A stretch of 13,566 bases of DNA from an uncultured Solobacterium sp. (GTDB lineage Bacteria > Bacillota_I > Bacilli_A > Erysipelotrichales > Erysipelotrichaceae), in NCBI GenBank assembly GCA_938041275.1, contig CALISH010000143.1, positions 1 through 13,566 on the forward strand, read 5' to 3'. A program made the translations under genes and the position numbers. The notes below the pieces were generated by a model. The model did no database searches and had not been told where the DNA came from. It was given only the letters and a program-made list of their open reading frames with translations. Shown in pieces: positions 7,291-13,334 of the stretch; the first letter of the stretch is position 1, and each line of letters starts with the position of its first letter.

Positions 7291-8468
7291 GCGTTATCGC
7301 CCTCATCTTTTTTCTTGCGTCCAAATGTACGTACAGTAACATTCTTGCGTTCAGCACTATTCTTTTCCACGTTTTGACGTGGTTGATTTTGCTTGTTGGA
7401 ATGTGCTTTGTTTGGTTTCTTGTTGTTTGGACGGTTGTTTTGTGGTTTTGATGGTTCTACCTTTACCGTTGGTAAGTCAGTGGAAACATGTACTGCTTTG
7501 TCTTTATTCACTGGTCCAGCTACACCCTCATGAACCATCGTACGATGTACTGGTTTATCACTCTTTTGGTTGTTCTGTTGAACAAAGCCTTTACGTGGAA
7601 TTGCTTTCTCGCGCAAATTATCCAAGGAAATAAAGAGTACTTGTTCGCGGTTTTCTAACTTAGCCTCTTGTTTCATGACATTCATGCTTGTAAGACGGTA
7701 AACCATGCCATCATATTCAACTTGCGATCCCATCTTAGGAAGTCCTGTTGTTAGTTCTTTATAATCATTTTCTTCATACTTCAAGCAGCACATTAACTTA
7801 CCGCACATACCGGAGAGCTTCTCTACGTTAAGGGCAAGCTGTTGTGTCTTAGCCATATTAATAGAAATAACATCAAAGTGATTCTTGTATCGGCTGCAAC
7901 ATGTTTCCATACCACACATACCAATACCACCGACCATCTTTGCCTTATCACGTTCACCAATCTGACGTAACTCAATACGACAGTGTAGACGTGTTCCTAA
8001 AACCTTTAAAAGCTCGCGGAAATCAACACGTTGATCTGCGAGATATACAAATAGAACCTTTGAGCGATCGAGTGTATACTGTGCACTCATCAGATTCATA
8101 TCTAAATTCAAGTGTAAAATTTCTTCGTTACAGATTCGATACGCTTCACTTTCCGCAATGGCATTTTCAGCGTACATCTTTTGGTCTTTTTCTGTAGCGA
8201 TACGAATAATTGGTTTTGTTGGCATATGTAGATTGTATCTATCGATTGATAGAGCATCCGCATCTACCTCACCCATTTCGATTCCTTGTGCTGTTTCTAC
8301 AACAACCCAATTTCCTTTTTTGATATCTGCGTTATCGCAACCAAAAGAATACGGTTTTGTAGCATTCTTAAATCGCACAGCGACGGAATAGGCATATTTC
8401 ACTGTCGGTTGTTCCTGTTCTTGGTGCATTGGACAACCGCATGAACCGTGTTCACATTCCATGTTCAT
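7287..8468 (-). CDS. ricT: RicT (YaaT/PSP1 family) Fe-S regulatory complex subunit
   Basis: RicT belongs to the PSP1 family. In B. subtilis it joins RicA and RicF in a complex that carries [4Fe-4S] clusters and assists RNase Y in mRNA processing. The conserved core is about residues 25-290. It holds the cysteine signature GGIGMCGMETCCS (C185, C190, C191) and LSGMCGKLMCCLKYE (C222, C227, C228), which are the cluster-ligand regions. Two parts are unusual: an N-terminal Cys/His patch, MNMECEHGSCGCPMH (C5, C10, C12, H15), and a roughly 100-residue basic Asn/Lys/Gln-rich tail (about 295-393) that looks disordered and could bind RNA. GGAGGA nine bases upstream supports the start at 8468. It overlaps holB by 17 bases and rsmI by four. 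Partners RicA/RicF are not in the window. Confidence 0.93.
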   Translation of the reverse strand: MNMECEHGSCGCPMHQEQEQPTVKYAYSVAVRFKNATKPYSFGCDNADIKKGNWVVVETAQGIEMGEVDADALSIDRYNLHMPTKPIIRIATEKDQKMYAENAIAESEAYRICNEEILHLNLDMNLMSAQYTLDRSKVLFVYLADQRVDFRELLKVLGTRLHCRIELRQIGERDKAKMVGGIGMCGMETCCSRYKNHFDVISINMAKTQQLALNVEKLSGMCGKLMCCLKYEENDYKELTTGLPKMGSQVEYDGMVYRLTSMNVMKQEAKLENREQVLFISLDNLREKAIPRKGFVQQNNQKSDKPVHRTMVHEGVAGPVNKDKAVHVSTDLPTVKVEPSKPQNNRPNNKKPNKAHSNKQNQPRQNVEKNSAERKNVTVRTFGRKKKDEGDNA

Positions 8469-9459
8469 GGTTGAATTCCTCCAATCTATAGAAGGTTTGA
8501 TCCATTAATAGATTTAAATCAATAAACCGATTAATCTTATCCTTTTGTTCTTGTAAGATAATGATCAATTCTCCATATTCTTTCTGTTTGTTTATTTCTT
8601 GTTGTAGTAGTTCTTTGTACCAATGTGGTCCTTCTACATGCTTGCATATAACATCATGGGCAAATAATAACATGAGGTCGAAGAAGCCATTGAGTAATAA
8701 AATATTTTCTTTCTTTGCTTTTGCACTGTCTTTTTCGCTTGAACGATAGGAGATATCATAATCTACCAATAGTTCTTCGCGACTTCCTTCAAGATTAAAG
8801 TATTGTCTAAACATCATCTTGCAGGTTTCAAAGATAGAACTGTCCGCATATTCCTTCATCTGATTAATATCTTTTACTAGATGAGAGATAAAGTAAGCAT
8901 CTACATCTTGTACCCCAACTTCTTTCGCTTTGGAAAGTAGATAGTCTTCTGATAATGGAGAGAAGGAGATTAACGTACAGCGTGAAACAATAGTTGGTAA
9001 GATACGATCGATGTTATCAGTTGTAAGAATAGCGACAACACCAGATGCTGGTTCTTCCAAAAACTTTAACATACTGTTTTGCGCAGAGATACTTGCGTTC
9101 TCTACGTTTTCTAAAATATATACACGTGAGCCATCTCCATCTTCTAATGCAGTCTTTGAGAATTTCTCTTGGATTGTATCGACATCATCTTTGGAGATTG
9201 CATTCTTGGAACCCTCTAATAAAACCATGTCCGCATACAGGCCTTCTTCTACACGTCGGCATGTATTACATTCTTCACAAGCAATACCATGGTGTTGCTC
9301 GCAAAAGATACTCTTCGCGAATAAAAGAGCAGCTTCATGTTTTAGGGTTCCGTGAGGTCCGGATAGAAGATAAGCATTCGCAACTCTATGATTCATGCAT
9401 GCATTTTCTAACGCATGATAAAACAGAGGTTGTTGTTGCTGTAACTCATCCTTGCGCAT
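8452..9459 (-). CDS. holB: DNA polymerase III delta' subunit
   Basis: The delta' subunit is the rigid arm of the clamp loader that opens and loads the beta clamp for replication. The 335-residue protein has an AAA+ fold whose P-loop is degenerate (LLSGPHGTLKHE lacks the GKT), as expected for a subunit that does not hydrolyse ATP. The zinc module is intact with C53, C61, C64 and C67. The motif ENASISAQNSMLKFLEEP (about 120-137) and the SRC arginine-finger motif (S159-R160-C161) are typical of delta' and allow it to act on a neighbouring DnaX subunit. AAAGGATT precedes the ATG. It overlaps the end of tmk by 14 bases and the start of ricT by 17, so translation is probably coupled along this stretch. 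Confidence 0.95.
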   Translation of the reverse strand: MRKDELQQQQPLFYHALENACMNHRVANAYLLSGPHGTLKHEAALLFAKSIFCEQHHGIACEECNTCRRVEEGLYADMVLLEGSKNAISKDDVDTIQEKFSKTALEDGDGSRVYILENVENASISAQNSMLKFLEEPASGVVAILTTDNIDRILPTIVSRCTLISFSPLSEDYLLSKAKEVGVQDVDAYFISHLVKDINQMKEYADSSIFETCKMMFRQYFNLEGSREELLVDYDISYRSSEKDSAKAKKENILLLNGFFDLMLLFAHDVICKHVEGPHWYKELLQQEINKQKEYGELIIILQEQKDKINRFIDLNLLMDQTFYRLEEFNHEHGM

Positions 9460-10081
9460 CTAATAATCCTTTCACAATTTCATAGGACTTTTGAATCACT
9501 GTATCGACATCAGCGGTCGCATCCACGATAATCATACGATCAGTGTATTTCTCAATCACTTTTTGATAACCTTCATGAACACGCTCGTGGAATTCAACAC
9601 TTTCTTGATCAAGTCTATCTAGTACTTCTCTTCCTTTACGGATACGCTTTAAACCTGTTTCCGCATCAATCTGTAGAAAGATAGTCTTATCGGGCATATG
9701 GTTTTCAATCGCAAATTGGTTGATTTCATAAACTTCATCCATGCCGATCTCACGGCCACAGCCTTGATATGCTAGGGAACTGTCCACAAAGCGGTCGCTG
9801 ATGACATGTACACCTTGTTCAAGTACAGGTAAAACCTTATCTATAAGGTGTTGTCTTCTGCTTGCGGCATAGAGTAGTGCTTCTGTTCTAGCATCCATCT
9901 CAGTGTTCTTAGGGTCTAAAATCACGTGACGAATCTGTTCGGCAATATTGGAACCACCTGGTTCTCTTGTATAACGTACCTGATAGCCATCTGCTTCTAG
10001 CATGTTTGTGACAGCAGTACTTACGGTTGTTTTACCGCTTCCATCAGGTCCTTCAAATGTAATAAATAATCCAGTTTTCAT
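9446..10081 (-). CDS. tmk: dTMP kinase (thymidylate kinase)
   Basis: Tmk phosphorylates dTMP to dTDP with ATP, the step common to de novo and salvage dTTP supply. The 211-residue length is normal. Visible motifs are the P-loop GPDGSGKTT (11-19), the substrate-binding TREPGGS (38-44), the DRF motif (D96-R97-F98) in VISDRFVDSSLAYQG, and an Arg-containing LID around RKGREVLDRLDQE (148-160). The P-loop has no extra Arg, so the LID arginines are expected to serve catalysis as in E. coli-type enzymes. It is the first gene of the six-gene operon. The start MKTGLFITFEG fits the family, but the spacing is odd: AAAGG lies only two bases before the ATG, and a good TATAAT ends seven bases before it, so the transcript may have almost no leader. 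Confidence 0.96.
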   Translation of the reverse strand: MKTGLFITFEGPDGSGKTTVSTAVTNMLEADGYQVRYTREPGGSNIAEQIRHVILDPKNTEMDARTEALLYAASRRQHLIDKVLPVLEQGVHVISDRFVDSSLAYQGCGREIGMDEVYEINQFAIENHMPDKTIFLQIDAETGLKRIRKGREVLDRLDQESVEFHERVHEGYQKVIEKYTDRMIIVDATADVDTVIQKSYEIVKGLLDAQG

Positions 10082-10088
10082 AGCCTTT

Positions 10089-10097
10089 ATTATACCA
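10089..10097 (-). promoter_or_regulatory. Extended -10 promoter immediately upstream of tmk
   Basis: The minus strand reads TGGTATAAT, an extended -10 (TGn plus perfect TATAAT), at plus 10089-10097. No good -35 lies 16-18 bases upstream. A 10-base palindrome GCATATATGC (plus 10113-10122) occupies that place. Transcription would be expected to start at or next to the tmk ATG. Confidence 0.5.
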
Positions 10098-10112
10098 TTC
10101 TTCTACTGCCCT

Positions 10113-10122
10113 GCATATATGC
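10113..10122. repeat. 10-base palindrome upstream of tmk
   Basis: GCATATATGC is a perfect palindrome located where the -35 element of the tmk promoter would be. It could be an operator, but the sequence is short and AT-rich, so chance is possible. Confidence 0.3.
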
Positions 10123-10142
10123 TCAACTGGAACAGATAAATG

Positions 10143-10163
10143 AAAAGTCGCCAATAAAGCGAC
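10143..10163 (-). terminator. Probable terminator after the histidine kinase
   Basis: On the minus strand GTCGC and GCGAC (plus 10159-10163 and 10147-10151) form a GC-rich 5-base stem with a 7-base loop, followed by TTTTCATTT. The stem is short, so some readthrough into the tmk operon is likely. Confidence 0.6.
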
Positions 10164-10169
10164 CATTTG

Positions 10170-11312
10170 TTACTTTCGACGTAGTTTGAGTGCGATTTCT
10201 GTTCCGTTTTTTGAGCTTTGTACGACATATACATCGCCACCATGTTGGTGGGCAATTTCTTTTACAAGAGCGAGTCCAAGCCCTGCACCACCCATATCAC
10301 GGCTGCGTGATTTATCAATTCTAAAGAATGGTTCAAAGATGTGTTGCCAATCTTCTTGTTGGATACCGGGTCCATCATCACTGACGATAACACTGGCAAA
10401 TTCACTATCTTCCTTGATGGATACAGTTACGTTGCCACCTGTATGGTTATACTTGATGGCGTTTTCTACAAGGTTATAGATAGCACGATAAATGAGGGTA
10501 TCATTACCGATGATTTCAGCAGTTCCTGGGGTTTGGATGATGGTAATTTCTTTTTTATCAGCGACTGCTGTTAAATCACAAATCACTTCTTCTGCCATAT
10601 CTGCTAATGAGATACGATCTTGTTTTTGGGCAGATTGTAGATCTGTCATCTCAAGAAGAATTTCAATGACATGAGATAGACGTGATGTCTGCATACGAAT
10701 CATATGGACGGTTTCTTGATATTCCGCAGCGCTAGGGTTATTGTTTTTCTCAAATACTTCTAGTTTTGTACGCATTACTGCAAGAGGTGTACGTAATTCA
10801 TGTGCAGCGTTTGCGGAGAATTGTCGTTGTGCTGCGAAGGTATTACTGAGACGTTCTAACATCTCGTTGAATGCATTTGTCAGTTGTTCGATTTCAATGG
10901 AGCTTTGATCACTTACAACAAGGTGTTTTAAGTTTTTCGCTTGGATATCTTCAATCTGTTCACCGAGATTTTGTAGTGGTTTTAATGCATAGCCAATGAA
11001 GAAGTACATCATAGAGCTACTTGCAACGGTGATAATAATTGTAATGAGTAAACTGCTTTTCCAGAAGTCCGCTTGAATTCCTTTTGCCATATCAGAGATG
11101 ACATCTTTAGTAGAAATCTGTAATTGAACAACTTCTCCTGTATTATCTGTTGCAGGGTTAGCTGGCAAAATCGCAACGGCAGAATCTTCGATTTTACTCA
11201 TAGAGGCAATCGCAGATTTACTAATTGCATAGCTAATCGCAAGACAGGATAAGATAACGATGATTGCGGTAATGACAGTTAGTTTCCATTGTAGAGAATG
11301 ACGTTTACTCAT
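10170..11312 (-). CDS. Two-component sensor histidine kinase
   Basis: A 380-residue membrane histidine kinase. Two membrane helices (about 8-34 and 87-110) flank a short extracytoplasmic region of only about 50 residues. A HAMP-like linker (about 110-160) and the phosphoacceptor helix FSANAAHELRTPLAVM follow, with H171. The catalytic domain carries the N box (N284 in LVENAIKYN), the G1 box D312-D-G-P-G-I317, the F box FEPFFR (326-331) and the G2 box GGAGLGLA (341-348), all intact. The ATG at 11312 is chosen because GGAGGA lies seven bases upstream. A TTG at 11327 sits inside that ribosome site. It overlaps the response regulator by eight bases, making a coupled pair. The small sensor region gives little clue to the signal; the divergent redox operon hints at an envelope redox or oxidant signal, which is inference. 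Confidence 0.94.
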   Translation of the reverse strand: MSKRHSLQWKLTVITAIIVILSCLAISYAISKSAIASMSKIEDSAVAILPANPATDNTGEVVQLQISTKDVISDMAKGIQADFWKSSLLITIIITVASSSMMYFFIGYALKPLQNLGEQIEDIQAKNLKHLVVSDQSSIEIEQLTNAFNEMLERLSNTFAAQRQFSANAAHELRTPLAVMRTKLEVFEKNNNPSAAEYQETVHMIRMQTSRLSHVIEILLEMTDLQSAQKQDRISLADMAEEVICDLTAVADKKEITIIQTPGTAEIIGNDTLIYRAIYNLVENAIKYNHTGGNVTVSIKEDSEFASVIVSDDGPGIQQEDWQHIFEPFFRIDKSRSRDMGGAGLGLALVKEIAHQHGGDVYVVQSSKNGTEIALKLRRK

Positions 11313-11985
11313 CCTGTTGTCCTCCAATCACATAACCTTGTCCAATGCGATTTGCGATTGGATCATAACCAAGTGCTGCACGTAACTTCTTACGTAAAGC
11401 AGAAATATGTACACGGATTGAGTTACTAAAGCTATCGACACTACTATCCCACACGTGTTGGATGAGTTCTTCTTGTGGAACTGGACGTTCTTGATGTAAT
11501 AACAAGTATTCCAATAGACCCAACTCTTTACGTGTTAATGGGAGTTTTTCACCTCTAGCCATGGCAGTGCGACTCTTGGTATCTAAAGAAAGTTCTCCAC
11601 AAGAAAGAATGACATTATTTTGTACGGTACGACGTCTTGTTAAACTACGAACGCGCGCTTCTAATTCTTCAAAGTGGAATGGCTTGCATAGGTAGTCATT
11701 CGCACCGCTATCGAGACCATCAATTTTATCCTGCAAATGTCCACGTGCAGATAAAATTAGTACCGCTGTTTCTGAGTCTTCTTTGCGAATGTTACGTAGT
11801 ACTTCCATACCATCCATAACAGGTAAGTTTAAATCTAGGATGATTAAATCATAGCTTTCATCCATGGCCATATTCCAAGCGGTGCCACCATCGTAACATA
11901 TATCTACTTCATATCCATCAAGGCGTAAGCCCTTTGCGATTGTTTCGCAAAGAGTGATTTCGTCTTCTACCACTAATAATCTCAT
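11305..11985 (-). CDS. OmpR/PhoB-family response regulator
   Basis: A 226-residue DNA-binding response regulator. The receiver domain (1-115) has the acidic pocket E7-D8-E9, phosphoacceptor D51 in LIILDLNLPVMDG, S79 and the conserved K101 in LCKPFHFEELEAR. The C-terminal winged helix (about 125-222) has the recognition helix SNSIRVHISALRKKL (187-201) and the RIGQGYVIGG wing. The ATG at 11985 gives the typical MRLLVVEDE start. A TTG at 11991 would add two residues and is better spaced from AAAGGA (five rather than eleven bases), so the exact start is uncertain. It is first in the operon with the kinase and is transcribed away from the CXXC/Fe-S/TlpA-like operon across a 244-base gap, which makes that gap a plausible target. 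Confidence 0.95.
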   Translation of the reverse strand: MRLLVVEDEITLCETIAKGLRLDGYEVDICYDGGTAWNMAMDESYDLIILDLNLPVMDGMEVLRNIRKEDSETAVLILSARGHLQDKIDGLDSGANDYLCKPFHFEELEARVRSLTRRRTVQNNVILSCGELSLDTKSRTAMARGEKLPLTRKELGLLEYLLLHQERPVPQEELIQHVWDSSVDSFSNSIRVHISALRKKLRAALGYDPIANRIGQGYVIGGQQDE

Positions 11986-12045
11986 ATGCAAAATGTTCCT
12001 TTCGAAATGCTATTAAACTGTCAGAAGTTGAGCATATCTGCACTC

Positions 12046-12076
12046 AGTATAGCATATTCATGTTGAAACATTTCAA
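12046..12076 (-). promoter_or_regulatory. Promoter of the two-component operon
   Basis: On the minus strand an extended -10, TGCTATACT (plus 12046-12054), lies 19 bases from TTGAAA (plus 12071-12076). The spacer is long, but the TGn extension could compensate. The leader would be about 55 bases. Confidence 0.5.
12063..12076. promoter_or_regulatory. 14-base palindrome, candidate operator
   Basis: TTGAAACATTTCAA is a perfect inverted repeat of TTGAAA around two central bases. Its right arm coincides with the candidate -35 of the response-regulator promoter, so a bound protein would affect that promoter. The binding protein is unknown. Confidence 0.45.
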
Positions 12077-12143
12077 GTGACACGCGAACCATATATATGT
12101 ATTTATGCACGCATGAATGTGAATTAAATTAGAAAAAATAAGT

Positions 12144-12160
12144 TGTTAAATTTCTTAACA
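12144..12160. promoter_or_regulatory. Inverted repeat TGTTAA-N5-TTAACA, Rex-like candidate operator
   Basis: TGTTAA and TTAACA are perfect inverted arms separated by ATTTC, just upstream of the promoter of the redox operon. The arms resemble the clostridial-type Rex site TTGTTAA-N4-TTAACAA, but the gap is one base longer and one outer base differs. It could equally be a site for the neighbouring response regulator. Confidence 0.35.
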
Positions 12161-12178
12161 CAAATTTTATATCAGCTT

Positions 12179-12187
12179 TGTTATATT
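12179..12187 (+). promoter_or_regulatory. Extended -10 promoter of the CXXC/Fe-S/TlpA-like operon
   Basis: TGTTATATT is an extended -10 element (TGn plus TATATT). No good -35 is seen at the normal distance; TTAACA (12155-12160) is 21 bases away. The leader would be about 35 bases, with AAAGGAGG before the first ATG. Confidence 0.45.
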
Positions 12188-12229
12188 TTTCACGTCAGAT
12201 AGAAATTGAGTGTAAAGGAGGACGATTCA

Positions 12230-12394
12230 ATGAGTCTTATTGGCAAATATCCAACGCAATTTAGAATAGCCGCACAAGCATTCCTGGTTGTATTAGCAGT
12301 TGTATTTATCTGCGTTGGTGCTTCTCGAGGAGAAGTTGAGAGTGTATTCGGTAAAGCAATTCGTCTTTGCTTAGAGTGTGTAGGAATTGGATAG
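12230..12394 (+). CDS. Small CXXC membrane protein, CD1871A family
   Basis: A 54-residue protein with one membrane helix (about 13-31, AAQAFLVVLAVVFICVG), the segment SRGEVESVFGKAIRLCLEC and the terminal motif C47-L-E-C50-VGIG. This matches the CD1871A family of CXXC-motif proteins named after a C. difficile gene, whose function is not established. The ATG at 12230 follows a near-perfect AAAGGAGG by seven bases. An upstream in-frame TTG at 12206 precedes that site and is unlikely. It is the first gene of a plus-strand operon and ends one base before the NapH-like gene. The CLEC pair near the membrane could act as a dithiol relay or bind a metal; this is inference. Annotation programs easily miss it because of its size. 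Confidence 0.85.
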   Translation: MSLIGKYPTQFRIAAQAFLVVLAVVFICVGASRGEVESVFGKAIRLCLECVGIG

Positions 12395-12395
12395 T

Positions 12396-13313
12396 ATGAC
12401 ATCACCTAAATCAAAATCTTTTCTAAAATTCCTGAAGAGACGTAATACAATTCAAATGTTTGCCACATTCTTGACAAACATGCATATACCTAATTTTCTA
12501 AAAGGTGTTCTCTACAATGGGAAAATTAAGCAGGTATGTGTACCGGGATTGAATTGTTATTCATGCCCAGCCGCTACAGGAGCTTGCCCAGTGGGTTCCT
12601 TCCAAGCAGTTGTGGGTTCATCAAAATATAACTTCTCATATTACATCAGTGGAATTCTAATCTTCTTCGGTGTAATGGTCGGAAGATTGATTTGTGGCTT
12701 TATGTGTCCGTTTGGCTGGTATCAAGACTTACTACACAAGATTCCGACAAAGAAATTCAGTACAAAGAAATTAAGATTCTTAACGTATACAAAGTTCATT
12801 ATTCTCGCTGTAGCAGTTATATTACTTCCAATCATTATGACAAATAAAGCAGGTATCGCATTACCATACTTCTGCAAATATATTTGTCCACAAGGTATCT
12901 TAGAAGGTGGAATTCCACTCTCTATCGTGGATAAAAACATTCGTGCAACACTAGGCACATTATTCAATTGGAAGTTTACAATTCTTGTTACAATTACAAC
13001 ATTGTCAATATTTGTATATCGCCCATTCTGTAAATGGATCTGCCCGCTAGGTGCATTCTATGCGTTATTTAATAAGATCGCAATCTTCAACTATCATGTT
13101 GATAAGAACAAGTGTGTATCCTGCGGTAAATGCGCAAGAATTTGTAAGATGAATGTTGATATCACAAAGAATACAGGTGATTTGGAATGTATCCGATGCG
13201 GAGAGTGTATTACAGCATGTCCAACGCAAGCAATTAGCACTTATATTGGCGTAAAGAAAAAGAGCGAAGCTAAGAATTCAAAAGTAACAAACAAGAAATT
13301 ACAAAATGTATAA
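12396..13313 (+). CDS. NapH-like polytopic 4Fe-4S membrane protein
   Basis: A 305-residue membrane protein related to NapH/CcoG/NosR-type Fe-S proteins. An N-terminal Cys cluster (C48, C54, C57, C64 in VCVPGLNCYSCP...GACP) is followed by about four hydrophobic segments (80-104, 130-150, 195-210 and around 218). They are interrupted by three CxxxCP motifs: C100-G-F-M-C104, C160-K-Y-I-C164 and C212-K-W-I-C216. The C-terminus is a two-cluster ferredoxin domain with C240/C243/C246/C250 and C265/C268/C271/C275, then a Lys-rich tail. Such proteins move electrons across or along the membrane between soluble carriers and quinones or other acceptors. The ATG at 12396 lies one base after the upstream stop, with AGGA about ten bases before; a TTG at 12387 is less likely. 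The neighbours point to a thiol-redox partner rather than nitrate reduction. Confidence 0.9.
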   Translation: MTSPKSKSFLKFLKRRNTIQMFATFLTNMHIPNFLKGVLYNGKIKQVCVPGLNCYSCPAATGACPVGSFQAVVGSSKYNFSYYISGILIFFGVMVGRLICGFMCPFGWYQDLLHKIPTKKFSTKKLRFLTYTKFIILAVAVILLPIIMTNKAGIALPYFCKYICPQGILEGGIPLSIVDKNIRATLGTLFNWKFTILVTITTLSIFVYRPFCKWICPLGAFYALFNKIAIFNYHVDKNKCVSCGKCARICKMNVDITKNTGDLECIRCGECITACPTQAISTYIGVKKKSEAKNSKVTNKKLQNV

Positions 13314-13334
13314 AATGAAAAGAGGAAAATGAAA

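Noticed and set aside
11313..11327. Longer histidine kinase start (TTG)
   Set aside because: The TTG lies in the GGAGGA ribosome site of the ATG at 11312, so it is not a credible start.
12206..12229. Longer start (TTG) of the CXXC mini-protein
   Set aside because: It lies upstream of and through the strong AAAGGAGG site, which clearly serves the ATG at 12230.
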